From NCBI GenBank assembly GCA_036558005.1, contig DATBGO010000077.1, forward strand, positions 8,038 to 72,037: DNA of 64,000 bases, in the 5' to 3' direction. Both the position numbers and the translations under genes were made by a program. This DNA comes from DATBGO01 sp036558005. Its GTDB lineage: Bacteria; Actinomycetota; Actinomycetes; Streptosporangiales; Streptosporangiaceae. Below are positions 26,570-34,865 of the stretch, one piece after another; within the stretch, counting starts at the first letter, position 1, and every line of letters starts with the position of its first letter. The notes beneath the pieces were generated by a model. It was not told the origin of the DNA, ran no database searches, and was given only the letters and a program-made list of their open reading frames with translations.

Positions 26570-26803
26570 GCGTTCTCCGCCAGCGGCCGCGTGCTGATCC
26601 GCACGATTCCAGCCGCGGCCTTTCGTGCGGACGGGAGCACGGATTGACGCCGCGGAGCTGTCCGGGCGGAACCGGGAATTCCTGGTACCACATGTCGTGT
26701 CGGCGCGTGGCAAGCTGGCAGGCAGCCAGGCCTGGTCCCGCGTTATCGCCGACTAGCCGACGGCCGGCGCGGCGGACGGCGATGCGGTGGCACACTGACC
26801 GAT
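26570..26803. other. spacer containing an aminoglycoside-kinase gene remnant
   Basis: 234-base spacer between the FUSC-like gene and the PQQ-propeller lipoprotein. Apart from the fragment listed at 26616-26687 I see no gene, RNA or terminator. The promoter of the lipoprotein gene should lie in 26,700-26,800. Confidence 0.5.
26616..26687 (+). pseudogene. fragment of an APH-like phosphotransferase gene
   Basis: 24 codons read RPFVRTGARIDAAELSG... and align without gaps to 34362-34433 in the island's phosphotransferase (RPFARAEARIDAAELAG...). By eye about 59 of 72 bases match. The similarity stops on both sides, so this is a relic of a former paralogue lying about 1.7 kb outside the island boundary. 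Confidence 0.7.
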
Positions 26804-28207
26804 ATGCGTTCACGGCATAGGGTGCTGGCCGCAGCGGCGATCTTGATCCTGGTCCTGTCCGCGTGCGCTGGATCCGGCCCGGCATCACCGGCCGCGACGG
26901 CGCCGGGCCCGGTGTCGTCCGCTACAGCGCCTGCGTCCTCGGGCGCGGCGGCTGGCGCGGCGGGCTGGCCGACCTACCATGGGACGATGAGCCGGGCGGG
27001 CGTGTCGGCGACGATGCCAGCGGCGAGCAGGACACTGAAGCGCATCCAGTCGCTCAAGCTGGACGGCGCGGTCTACGCCTCCCCCGTCGTAGCTCGCGGG
27101 CTGACGATCGTCGCGACCGAGCAGGACACCGTGTACGCGTTTGATCAGTCGTACCGGCTGGTGTGGAAACGCGGTCTTGGCTCGCCCTCGCCCGCGGAGC
27201 AGCGGCAGTGCGGCGACATCGATCCGCTCGGCATCACCGGTACGCCGGTCTACGACGCCGCGACGAACCATGTCTTTCTCGTGGCCGAACACGGCGGGTC
27301 GGTGCGCCACGAACTGTATGCGCTGGACGCCACGTCTGGCCGGGTGGTGTGGAGTAAAGGGGTCGATCTGCCCGGGGTGAGCGCCCGGGACATGCAGCAG
27401 CGCGGCGCGCTGGCGATCGCGGACAACCGGGTCTGGGTGTCCTACGGCGCGCAGGCCGGTGACTGCGGCAACTATAAGGGCCGGGTCGTGGGCGTGCCCC
27501 TCGACGGCGGCAAGGACGTCGTCTTCTATAGCCCGCCGACCAAGCGAGGCGGCGGCATCTGGAACCCGGCTGGTCCCACCGTGACCGCCGCCGGACACCT
27601 GCTGGTCGTGTCTGCGAATGGCGCCGCGTTCCCGGGTGACGCCTACGACCACACGAATTCCGTGCTCGAACTGAACGCGAACGCGAAGCTGGTCGACTCG
27701 TTCGCACCGACGGACTGGGCGGCGAACAATCGGGGTGATGTCGGCCTCGGTTCGCAGGGGGTGACCCTGATCGGCACCAAGTGGGCGGTGCTCGGCGGCA
27801 AATCCGGCCCGGTGTACGTCCTGAAGCAAGGTGACCTGGGCGGCATCGGCGGCCAGGTGGACGTCCAGAACATCTGCCCGTCCTACGGCGGGGCGGCGGT
27901 CGACGGGAACGTCGCCTACCTGCCCTGCACCGACGGCGTCCGCGGGGTCCGTGTCGACAACACCGGTCAGCTGCACGTGTTGTGGCACACGTCCGGTTCG
28001 ATCACCGGGTCGCCGGTTATCGGCGGCGGGCGCATCTGGGCCCTCGACACCAACGCCGGCGTGCTGCACGCGCTCGATCCTGCCACCGGCAAGAGCCTCA
28101 GCCAGGTCAACGTCGGTGTCGCCAACCGGTTCGCGACACCCGCGCTCTACGGCGCGGATGTGATCGTACCGACTCTCGCTGGTATCGCCGTCGTGCGTAC
28201 CTCATAG
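26804..28207 (+). CDS. lipoprotein with PQQ-like beta-propeller
   Basis: 467 aa. The signal peptide ends in lipobox LSAC (Cys near residue 22), followed by a Ser/Ala/Pro linker and GWPTYHGTMSRAGVS, the usual start of PQQ-like quinoprotein propellers. Repeated blade motifs follow: VYASPVVARGLTIVATEQDTVYAFD, LYALDATSGRVVW, GGRIWALDTNAGVLHALDPATG. No quinone-dehydrogenase active-site disulfide is apparent, so it may be a BamB-like or extracytoplasmic binding propeller rather than an enzyme. It is the last chromosomal gene before the island. Confidence 0.88.
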   Translation: MRSRHRVLAAAAILILVLSACAGSGPASPAATAPGPVSSATAPASSGAAAGAAGWPTYHGTMSRAGVSATMPAASRTLKRIQSLKLDGAVYASPVVARGLTIVATEQDTVYAFDQSYRLVWKRGLGSPSPAEQRQCGDIDPLGITGTPVYDAATNHVFLVAEHGGSVRHELYALDATSGRVVWSKGVDLPGVSARDMQQRGALAIADNRVWVSYGAQAGDCGNYKGRVVGVPLDGGKDVVFYSPPTKRGGGIWNPAGPTVTAAGHLLVVSANGAAFPGDAYDHTNSVLELNANAKLVDSFAPTDWAANNRGDVGLGSQGVTLIGTKWAVLGGKSGPVYVLKQGDLGGIGGQVDVQNICPSYGGAAVDGNVAYLPCTDGVRGVRVDNTGQLHVLWHTSGSITGSPVIGGGRIWALDTNAGVLHALDPATGKSLSQVNVGVANRFATPALYGADVIVPTLAGIAVVRTS

Positions 28208-28425
28208 GCTTACCGCCTGTCGAATACGCGCCACTGGGCCTCTATGGCCTGCTGGTGCGGGTCTTCGGCGCCGCCGCGGTGTCCGCGGTACGGCGCTACT
28301 TGGGGCCCCCAGAATTAGCGGCTCCAGCATGCGACTGCGGGCCACATCTGGCCCACTTCGCTGCACACGAGTTCCGCGTAGCCGGGAGATTTGGGCTGGT
28401 CAGTGGCGGCCACTTGGCCTGATCA

Positions 28426-28473
28426 GGAGAGCGCCCCCAGCAGGATTCGAACCTGCGCACACGGCTCCGGAGG
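28426..28473. repeat. left attachment-site repeat of the tRNA-Arg island
   Basis: 48 bases identical to 39418-39465. The sequence is the 3' part of tRNA-Arg(CCG), from the anticodon loop to the discriminator plus six flanking bases, in the same orientation as the complete tRNA. Beyond 28473 the sequence diverges from the tRNA, so this is a truncated att copy, not a functional gene. Confidence 0.92.
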
Positions 28474-28832
28474 GCGCTGCTGTCTTTGAGGAGAATACCG
28501 CGCTGACCTGGTCGAAGGACCTGGCAAGGAGTGGCCATGCGCGCGGTCGTTCCGTGAATATTCCGGATCTTGGTGTCAGTCTTCATCGTTTGCTAGTCCA
28601 GTCATGGTGTGAGCGGTCGGTGTGCCGACATGCGGATTTCCGGTCGGGGGCAGACGTGTGGTCCCAGCGTCCGTGCAGTTATATCAATGACCGACCGTGG
28701 TTGGTGTCAACCGTGGGTCTCAGGCCGACGTCTTGGTTGTGGAGCTATCGCGACAAGCAAGGATCGTTCGGGTATGGACCTGTTGATCCCGATAGTGGTG
28801 CATTTTGTCGGCAGTGAATGGGAGGGATGATC
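28474..28832. other. non-coding left end of the island
   Basis: About 360 bases between the left att repeat and the nuclease-like gene. No credible ORF is present; codon structure is absent and composition is mixed. It probably holds the promoter for the nuclease/RT genes, and is where an integrase would be expected but is missing. Confidence 0.4.
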
Positions 28833-29624
28833 ATGGCAAAGGCAAAGAACCCCGTCGATGTGGTCGCTAGCATCCGACGCTCGATCGAGGTAAGCCCGAA
28901 GGGCTCACGCCGTGTGCGCTGCCACAGCTTGCGTGCCTTATTTGGCTTCCAGGCCTGGACGGCTCAACGCAAGGATCTCGTTACTAGCCTGCTGAACAAC
29001 GAGGGCATCCGTGCACAGCCCGCAATCAGCGAAGCGGGACTCCACGACTGGATCGTGCTCAGCTTGCCGGTGATGCCGGTACCAGATGACTCCAGCCCCG
29101 ACCCTCGGCCCAGCGATGAGTGGTTCGACCATCTGATGTCGGTCCGGCTCGACTCTGAGCGTGAGGTGGAGATGCACTTTGCCAGTCCTCTACTGCATGG
29201 CGTCGGCTATAGCTACGAGCATGAGGCCGCGGGATTCAGGTTCGACATGTGGGAAGGGGTGACCCGACGCCGGGTTGAGGCTGATCTGGTCTACTTTGCC
29301 AATGAGCATCACACCCTGGCTGACGGCGTGCCACTGGTCCTGGTCGAGGCCAAGGGCTCTGACCAGCCACCGGATGCTGGTACAGGACAGGCTAAGAGCT
29401 ATGCCTATTGGCTGAAGCCTGCTTACTACGTCACGACCAACGGCGATGTTGTCGTCGTCTACAACTACCAGGGCGGCGCTATCCCCGATGTGAAGGTGCT
29501 GGACTTCAAGCGGTCCGATCTTCGAGAGCGTTTCAACGACCTTTACCGCGTGCTCAACCCGCGGGCAGCGGCAGAGGCTCGCCAGGCGAAAGTCGACAAA
29601 CTCAGAGACCGCCGCCCAGCATGA
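28833..29624 (+). CDS. PD-(D/E)XK nuclease-like protein (HsdR N-terminal type)
   Basis: 263 aa from the ATG at 28833, which follows gggagg (28820-28825); two ATGs upstream overlap that site. The C-terminal half carries a PD-(D/E)XK signature: acidic residues in VEADLVYF (Asp151), then VLVEAKG (Glu172, Lys174), then a conserved-type Gln in GTGQAKSYAYW, as in HSDR_N domains of type I restriction R subunits. It has no helicase part. The N-terminal ~90 residues are unassigned. As first gene of the island, upstream of the reverse transcriptase, it may be part of the same defence system or an independent orphan nuclease. Confidence 0.72.
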   Translation: MAKAKNPVDVVASIRRSIEVSPKGSRRVRCHSLRALFGFQAWTAQRKDLVTSLLNNEGIRAQPAISEAGLHDWIVLSLPVMPVPDDSSPDPRPSDEWFDHLMSVRLDSEREVEMHFASPLLHGVGYSYEHEAAGFRFDMWEGVTRRRVEADLVYFANEHHTLADGVPLVLVEAKGSDQPPDAGTGQAKSYAYWLKPAYYVTTNGDVVVVYNYQGGAIPDVKVLDFKRSDLRERFNDLYRVLNPRAAAEARQAKVDKLRDRRPA

Positions 29625-29992
29625 GCTGCCTAATGCCCTGAGCCGACGGCGTTGCCAGTTATGCCGGATGTCACGATCGAGGTCATGCTTGACGGCGACT
29701 GGCACCAGCGCTGCCCTTCGTGTCCGGCTCACGAAGCGACCCGCGTCAGCGCGCTTGGCCTCGACTCGGCGGACTCGGCCAAGGCCATCGAGCCGCGAGA
29801 AGACGGAGTCCTGAAGGTGACACCGTGTGATCAACCGATCGGTCAGCGCTGTAATCAGCCTGGACAACTTGGGCAATCTTGGCTCTCAGTGGCAGACGGT
29901 TACTTAGAACGTGCTCGATCGTGGAATCCATGGGAGGCGGCTCCTCGTAGCGCTCCAAGATCCACCGGGCGGAACCACTGGGGGCCACCAAC
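29625..29992. other. 368-base gap before the reverse transcriptase; candidate ncRNA region
   Basis: No convincing gene: frames on both strands have poor starts and no domain. It contains a stem CTTGGCC (29754-29760) / GGCCAAG (29777-29783). Many defence-type reverse transcriptases have a structured ncRNA template next to the RT gene, so a ncRNA here is plausible but not shown. The RT start and its ribosome site lie at the right edge. Confidence 0.4.
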
Positions 29993-31501
29993 TTGAACGC
30001 AGATGATCAAGGGTCGCTAGCTGCATTCCTGGATATCGCGTGGAAGCAGCTTCGGAAAGTGAGTGGCGACCGAGATCTCCCCGATATCATCAGACTTGAA
30101 GACGTTGCGTCTGAGTGGTCACAATTCAGGCATAAGATTATTGCAAGACTAGCTAGCAATACCTATTCGCTCGCTCCAGTAGATATCGTTGACCTCCCCA
30201 AGGATGCCCTTAATGTTCGCCCGATTGTGCGGCTGGGCGTTGAAGATCGTTTGATATATGACGCTTGTGTGCTAAGCATGACCCCGACGATTGATTTAGC
30301 GATACCCGGTAATGTATATAGTTATCGTTGGTCAACGTACAAACAAGCGCTATATAGTCCAAAATCTCGGTGGATCAGAATGCAACGGAGAGGCCGTCGG
30401 TTTAGCAAGAGGAATAATGAACTACTACTCTTGCGAACCGACATTACCTCTTTTTATGAATACGTCGATATTGATATGTTGATGAGCGACCTGAGAGTCA
30501 TGGGACTCGCAGAGTGGGCGCTAAATCTGCTAGAGCTTTTCCTCAATGAGTTTAACAGTTCTGCCCACGCTTGGGGGCTTCCTCAAGGACCAGACTCGTC
30601 TGGCATCCTTTCCAATGTCTATCTTCTTCCGATCGACAAGATCATTCAACGCAATAATTTGACACACCTTCGATACTCGGATGACATCATGGTCTTCGGG
30701 CCAACTTGGCTCGAATTGCGCAAAACGTTGCTTCAAATTAATCATGCATTTAGAAGCAGGCATCTATGTTTGGCGGCGAGCAAGACAGAAATCATTCCAG
30801 CCGACAAGGTAGCGGCCGAGTTCGAAGATACGAGCAAGGATGCTGTCCGCTATAACATCGACATTGCCTCACCGCTTGCTCAGGACGAACTGCACGCCTA
30901 CTTTGATGTGACCGTAGGTAACTCGCCAATAAGTCTACGCGATCTCCGATTTGCGCTCAATCAGCTCAAACGTATTTCCGACGACTACGCCGTGACGTGG
31001 CTGCTCAGCCAGATTGACAGGTTTCCCAATGTTGCCCGCGACGCAATCCTTTATCTATCAGTTTTTAGTTCGCGGCGACCCGAAATTGATACCGAGTTGA
31101 CTTCCATGCTGGCCGACAGGTCCTTCGAGTTTTACCCTTCCGTCGAACGACAAATTATGAATTATCTAGTCCTGAAATCTGTATATGCACAGAAGGCTGT
31201 CGACGCATGTTGGGAAATCCTAGAGGACACGAACAAGGGAATCGTTCGAGACTTTGCAGCTCGCTACTTGGGGAAATTTTGCGACCGGGGAGACGGGTCC
31301 AGGTTGCGAGAGCTATTCGAAAGGGAGGGGAGCGAAGAGGTCCGGCGGGCACTTCTTATTGCATACTTTGAGTCAGGCGAGTGCCCCTCAAGCCTCCTAC
31401 GATCTCTGTCTCACAGCAATTCAAGGGTGGGCATAGCTGCCAGGTACCTTCTACTTGGCCCTACGAACATTCCTTGCCCTAGCTTGGAGGTCAAGTGGTA
31501 G
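29993..31501 (+). CDS. UG/Abi-class reverse transcriptase with alpha-helical repeat C-terminus (probable anti-phage RT)
   Basis: 502 aa, TTG start with tgggggcc 8-13 bases upstream. RT motifs: motif A LRTDITSFY (Asp150), motif B GLPQGPDSS (195-203) followed by ILSNVYLLPID, motif C YSDD (228-231), and a motif D-like CLAASKTEII. The GLPQGP...LLPID pattern and a C-terminal half (about 310-490) made of helical HEAT-like repeats, without maturase or thumb X domain, fit the UG/Abi group rather than group II introns or retrons. It overlaps the SLATT-like gene by 7 bases. GC is far below the chromosome, so it is clearly acquired. The expected role is phage defence by cDNA synthesis; RNA template unknown. 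Confidence 0.9.
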   Translation: MNADDQGSLAAFLDIAWKQLRKVSGDRDLPDIIRLEDVASEWSQFRHKIIARLASNTYSLAPVDIVDLPKDALNVRPIVRLGVEDRLIYDACVLSMTPTIDLAIPGNVYSYRWSTYKQALYSPKSRWIRMQRRGRRFSKRNNELLLLRTDITSFYEYVDIDMLMSDLRVMGLAEWALNLLELFLNEFNSSAHAWGLPQGPDSSGILSNVYLLPIDKIIQRNNLTHLRYSDDIMVFGPTWLELRKTLLQINHAFRSRHLCLAASKTEIIPADKVAAEFEDTSKDAVRYNIDIASPLAQDELHAYFDVTVGNSPISLRDLRFALNQLKRISDDYAVTWLLSQIDRFPNVARDAILYLSVFSSRRPEIDTELTSMLADRSFEFYPSVERQIMNYLVLKSVYAQKAVDACWEILEDTNKGIVRDFAARYLGKFCDRGDGSRLRELFEREGSEEVRRALLIAYFESGECPSSLLRSLSHSNSRVGIAARYLLLGPTNIPCPSLEVKW

Positions 31502-32004
31502 CATCGCAAATAAACTACCCCGAACTTTACAAAGAAGAGTTCAACAAGCTCTATCTGGATTCCAGCTACTCTGCACAAATGTATTACGAGGCTTCCAAAT
31601 CGAGCGAAATTTGGGGTAGGGCAATAGTATTTATCCCTGCACTACTGGCGGCGACTGCATCATTGCTGGTTATTCTCGGCCTGAGCCGACTCTGGGGAGT
31701 GGCGGGCGCGGTATCCGCTATTGTTAGCGCGACTTCTTCGTATCTGGGAGCCGGGCATCGGGCCTCTACATTCCGCGAATGCGGTAATGCATTTACTAAA
31801 ATCAGGCATGAAGCTCGGATGTGGCGTGACACTCTCGTCTCCACGCAATCCCAGGATGAGTGTTTGGCAGCTTTGAAGCAACTTCGAGGTGCGTATGCCA
31901 CAGTAGTTGACAAGGTTGAGCTACCAAACAATCGCTTCTTCAAGAAAACCGACAGGCGCATTAGTGAGGGTGTCCTAGACTACGCGCAGGACGCGACGGA
32001 CTGA
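31495..32004 (+). CDS. SLATT-like two-TM protein partnered with the reverse transcriptase
   Basis: 169 aa. The GTG at 31495 has ggagg four bases upstream and overlaps the RT stop. An N-terminal amphipathic helix with tyrosines (YPELYKEEFNKLYLDSSYS) is followed by two TM helices (~42-63 and ~66-85, with a tight turn), then long cytosolic helices (HRASTFRECGNAFTKIRHEA; DECLAALKQLRGAYATVVDK). This is the SLATT layout: membrane effectors predicted to form pores in nucleotide-centred conflict systems, with one subgroup known to travel with RTs. Translational coupling argues that it is the effector of this RT. Confidence 0.82.
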   Translation: MVASQINYPELYKEEFNKLYLDSSYSAQMYYEASKSSEIWGRAIVFIPALLAATASLLVILGLSRLWGVAGAVSAIVSATSSYLGAGHRASTFRECGNAFTKIRHEARMWRDTLVSTQSQDECLAALKQLRGAYATVVDKVELPNNRFFKKTDRRISEGVLDYAQDATD

Positions 32005-32213
32005 ATCGGTCGACGCAACCGGTGATTACTGAGCGGATGTGGCCCGACATGCGTCTGGCGGCCTTCCGAGACCTAGCCCAGCGCTGACGTCAGACCGGTG
32101 GTGCCACTCGTATGTGCCGCCGTAATTGCCTGATGCAGGAGTATTCTGCAGCGTCATCTCTTCGTCCCGGCTGGTCCGAGGACCCTGAATCGGCGCGGCA
32201 GTATCCTCATGGG
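32005..32213. other. spacer downstream of the RT-SLATT pair
   Basis: 209 bases where composition returns from low to high GC, marking the seam between the two halves of the island. No gene or clear terminator is visible. Confidence 0.35.
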
Positions 32214-32456
32214 ATGAGTGGAACCGTCAGCACAGATGCTCAAGAGCAGCCTAGACGTTTCATGATCATGCTGCCGCCTGGCGGGACGCTGAGCACCGGA
32301 GCTGGCGAAGATCGTCTTGCGATTCCGTTGTGGCTGTACTGGTTGCAGTCAGCAGAAGCACATGCCGAAGAGGGGGCGACGAGTCCTGTTACTTACCTGA
32401 TCGCACGGATAGGTTCAGCATGGTTCCCCAGCGTTGCTGTGCGGCTTGGCGGGTGA
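32214..32456 (+). CDS. possible small protein (uncertain)
   Basis: 80 aa from the ATG at 32214: MSGTVSTDAQEQPRRFMIM..., then LAIPLWLYWLQSAEAHAEEG. No known domain. Its 3' end overlaps the end of the HTH gene on the other strand by about 70 bases, which weakens it. It could instead be non-coding. Confidence 0.3.
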   Translation: MSGTVSTDAQEQPRRFMIMLPPGGTLSTGAGEDRLAIPLWLYWLQSAEAHAEEGATSPVTYLIARIGSAWFPSVAVRLGG

Positions 32457-32787
32457 TGCCGAGCCGGGAGCTGATCTCGGCCCAAGAGTAGCCACAGGCG
32501 CGCAGGCCCCTAACAGCCTCGGCTACGGCGGTGTCAATCTCACCGGCGAGCCCGGTCATAAGGATGAGTGCATCCACGTCGCCCTCCCCGATACGACGCG
32601 CGTAGGCGCGCAGGATGCGGCGGACGAATGCGGCGTACTCGTCATTCTCGACTTGCCGCCGTGGATGTTTGGTGTCAACGCGTCCTTGACAGTGTCCGGC
32701 CTGCGGGGCGGGGCCGCTGGTTGATGTGCTGACCGGTGCACTCGTGGCCTGTATGGGCGTCGTAGGGCGTTCGTGTTGGGCAAGCAT
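32389..32787 (-). CDS. helix-turn-helix protein of the integrative-element type
   Basis: 132 aa, ATG at 32787 with a strong aaggag site. The N-terminal ~45 residues are Pro/Thr/Ser-rich and probably disordered. The C-terminal half is helical and ends in an HTH (YSWAEISSRLGITRQAAQQRWG) resembling sigma-70 region 4. Similar small proteins occur in actinomycete integrative elements; a regulatory role is inferred. Confidence 0.7.
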   Translation of the reverse strand: MLAQHERPTTPIQATSAPVSTSTSGPAPQAGHCQGRVDTKHPRRQVENDEYAAFVRRILRAYARRIGEGDVDALILMTGLAGEIDTAVAEAVRGLRACGYSWAEISSRLGITRQAAQQRWGTMLNLSVRSGK

Positions 32788-33271
32788 GGTGGCTCCTTCC
32801 GGCTACCTGGCCGAGGCGTAGGGGTGCCTCATCCGATAGCTGCCGGAAACCGCCTGGAAGGGCGGGACTGTCGAGGGTGGCGCTTGCGCCATCGCCTTGG
32901 CGACGCGACCGGAGGGAGCGCCCTTGACCGGCCCGTCCTGGAGGGCTACACAATCGGAAGCGGATGAGGCTCCCGGGTCCGTCCAGACCTGACCGGTCCG
33001 TTAGTGCCTGGCACGAGTCGGCCCTATGCGCCGATGACGCCTGTGATGCGCTGCTGGATGAGCTGGCCGGGTTGGTGCCCCTGCTGCGGCTGCAGGTCCG
33101 GCGTGCGCCGGGCGGGCCTGGCAAGGCCAAGCCCGGCGCGGCGCCGGGCCAGTGGCGCCGCGAAGCGGTGCCGCCTTGATCCAATACGGCTCAATTCGGC
33201 AGAGCATCGAGCGGCAATCGAGCGGTCGGTCTCTATGCGGTCTATGTCCTGGTTGCACTACCGTCGTGCTG
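32788..33271. other. spacer with a probable gene remnant
   Basis: About 480 bases between the HTH gene and the NUDIX gene. A frame at 32964-33179 (71 aa) reads ALCADDACDALLDELAGLVPLL then LQVRRAPGG, resembling helical proteins of actinomycete elements, but it is short and ends in low-complexity sequence; I treat it as a possible relic. The divergent promoters should be here. Confidence 0.35.
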
Positions 33272-33808
33272 GTGACTGGGGCAGCGGGCGACGAGCCGGG
33301 CAAGTGGCGGACTTTCGGTGAGCGGGTCATCTGGGAGAGCCCGGAAGTCTGGGTCGGGCAGGTAGACGTCGGGCTGCCGTCGCGGGAGCGGGTCTGGCGG
33401 CCTGTCGTGCGGTGGCCGCGAATGGTGGCTGTTCTTCTCCTGGACGAGCGGGAGCGGGCCTTACTGGTATGGCGGCACCGGTTCATAACGGATCGCTGGG
33501 GATGGGAGCTGCCGGGCGGGGCAGTCGATGAGGACGAGCAGCCAGACGAGGCGGCGCTGCGCGAACTGGAGGAGCAGACGGGTTACCGGGCCGGGCGGAT
33601 TGAGCCCCTGACCACGGTGCAGGCCATGCCGGATGTCGCGGATGGTGAGCGGACCGTCTTCGTGGGCCGGGACGGTCGTCAGGTGGGAGATCCGGTCAGC
33701 TCGGAGCCGGTTGACCGTGTCGAGTGGGTGCCGGTGGGCACGGTCCCGCGACTCATCGCGGGGGGAGAGTTGTGGGATGCGACAACGGCTATGGGCGCTG
33801 TTGTATGA
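33272..33808 (+). CDS. NUDIX hydrolase
   Basis: About 178 aa if the GTG at 33272 is used; the frame is open further upstream but the recognisable domain starts at KWRTFGERVIWESPEVW. The NUDIX box is complete (GGAVDEDEQPDEAALRELEEQTGY), preceded by RHRFITDRWGWELPGG. Such NUDIX proteins are frequent cargo of actinomycete integrative elements, often next to the APH-like kinase found here. Substrate (a nucleoside diphosphate derivative) is unknown. Confidence 0.9.
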   Translation: MTGAAGDEPGKWRTFGERVIWESPEVWVGQVDVGLPSRERVWRPVVRWPRMVAVLLLDERERALLVWRHRFITDRWGWELPGGAVDEDEQPDEAALRELEEQTGYRAGRIEPLTTVQAMPDVADGERTVFVGRDGRQVGDPVSSEPVDRVEWVPVGTVPRLIAGGELWDATTAMGAVV

Positions 33809-33850
33809 GGGCACTGGCAAGTGATGGGCTGTTGCGGCCACGGGTGAGCT

Positions 33851-33884
33851 AGCCGAGCAGATTTGATTGCTTGACTGCTCGGCT
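33851..33884. terminator. inverted repeat between NUDIX and APH genes
   Basis: AGCCGAGCAG (33851-33860) and CTGCTCGGCT (33875-33884), perfect 10-base arms with a 14-base AT-rich loop. It may terminate the NUDIX transcript or serve as operator for the kinase gene. Confidence 0.5.
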
Positions 33885-33920
33885 GATCATGCTCTGCACT
33901 TGTGCTGTAGCGTCGGCTGC

Positions 33921-34856
33921 ATGGCGGCTGGGGACGGCGAGTCGGCGGGCTCGCCTGGCGTTCATGCTGCGTTCTCGGCCGAGAGCACGTTGCGGACGCT
34001 GGCGGTTGCGTGCTCGGCGGTGGGGCTGGATGCCGGGGGTGCGGTGCTGCTGCGCCTGGGGGAGAACGCGATTTACCGGCTGGGCTCGGTTCCGCTGGTG
34101 GCCAGGATCGCCCGGACGACTGACTACCTGCCTGCTGTTGAGACAGAGGTCGTTGTCGCGCGCTGGCTGGAGTCGGTGGGGTTCCCGGTTGTGCGGCTGG
34201 CGGGGCCAGCTGATCAGCCAGTGGTGGCGGATGGGCGGCCGGTGACGTTCTGGGAGCTGTTGTCGGAGCGCACGGAGTACGGGACGGTGGCGGAGCTGGC
34301 CGGGCTCCTGCGGTGGCTGCATCACCTGGAGGTGCCGTCGTCGCTGATGCTGCCTGAGCTGCGGCCTTTCGCGCGAGCGGAGGCACGGATTGATGCCGCG
34401 GAGCTGGCCGGGCGGGACCGGGTGTTCCTGCGGGACCGGCTGGCAGAGCTGCGCGAGGCGTATGCGCGGCTGGAGTTCGCGCTGCCTGCGGGCCTGGTGC
34501 ACGGGGATGCGAATATCGGGAACATTATCCGGCGGCAGGCCGATGGCGTGGCGGTGCTGATTGACCTGGACGGCTTGGCGGCGGGTCCGCGTGAATGGGA
34601 TCTGGTACTGACCGCGATGTATTACGAGCGGTTCGGCTGGCATACAGCCCGGGAGTATGCGGAGTTCGCGGCGGTCTACGGGTTCGATGTCATGACCTGG
34701 CCGGGCTATCGGGTGCTGCGAGCCATTCGTGAGCTGATCATGGTGACCTGGCTGGCGCAGAACACCGGGGAGAAGCCGGAGGTAGCCGCGGAAGTCGCTA
34801 AGCGGATCGATGACCTGCGCTGTGGTGACGGGCGGCGGGACTGGGCGCCGTTCTGA
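33921..34856 (+). CDS. aminoglycoside-phosphotransferase-family kinase (APH fold)
   Basis: 311 aa from the ATG at 33921; an ATG 18 codons earlier is possible. The catalytic loop is LVHGDANIGNII (Asp of HGD, Asn five later), followed by the metal-binding Asp in VLIDLDG. The N-lobe has LGENAIYRLGSVPLVARI. The family phosphorylates aminoglycosides, choline, homoserine and others; no resistance can be inferred. It is common cargo in actinomycete elements. A degraded fragment of a related gene lies outside the island at 26616. Confidence 0.9.
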   Translation: MAAGDGESAGSPGVHAAFSAESTLRTLAVACSAVGLDAGGAVLLRLGENAIYRLGSVPLVARIARTTDYLPAVETEVVVARWLESVGFPVVRLAGPADQPVVADGRPVTFWELLSERTEYGTVAELAGLLRWLHHLEVPSSLMLPELRPFARAEARIDAAELAGRDRVFLRDRLAELREAYARLEFALPAGLVHGDANIGNIIRRQADGVAVLIDLDGLAAGPREWDLVLTAMYYERFGWHTAREYAEFAAVYGFDVMTWPGYRVLRAIRELIMVTWLAQNTGEKPEVAAEVAKRIDDLRCGDGRRDWAPF

Positions 34857-34865
34857 GCGTGGCAG

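Noticed and set aside
28329..28817. 162-codon frame at the left island end
   Set aside because: It reads through the tRNA fragment (att repeat) and shares the PPAGFEPAHTAPE peptide with a frame over the real tRNA, which shows it is a non-coding artefact.
29190..29876. 228-codon minus-strand frame over the nuclease-like gene and the gap before the RT
   Set aside because: Mostly antisense to the nuclease-like gene; no domain and no ribosome site. The gap part alone shows no coding signal.
29652..29996. 114-codon plus-strand frame between nuclease and RT
   Set aside because: Poor start, no ribosome site, no recognisable domain and drifting composition; treated as non-coding or relic.
29993..31501. 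Group II intron or retron interpretation of the RT
   Set aside because: No maturase/X domain, no intron RNA ends, no retron msr-msd adjacency or retron-type VTG motif seen; the motif B pattern and helical C-terminus fit UG/Abi better.
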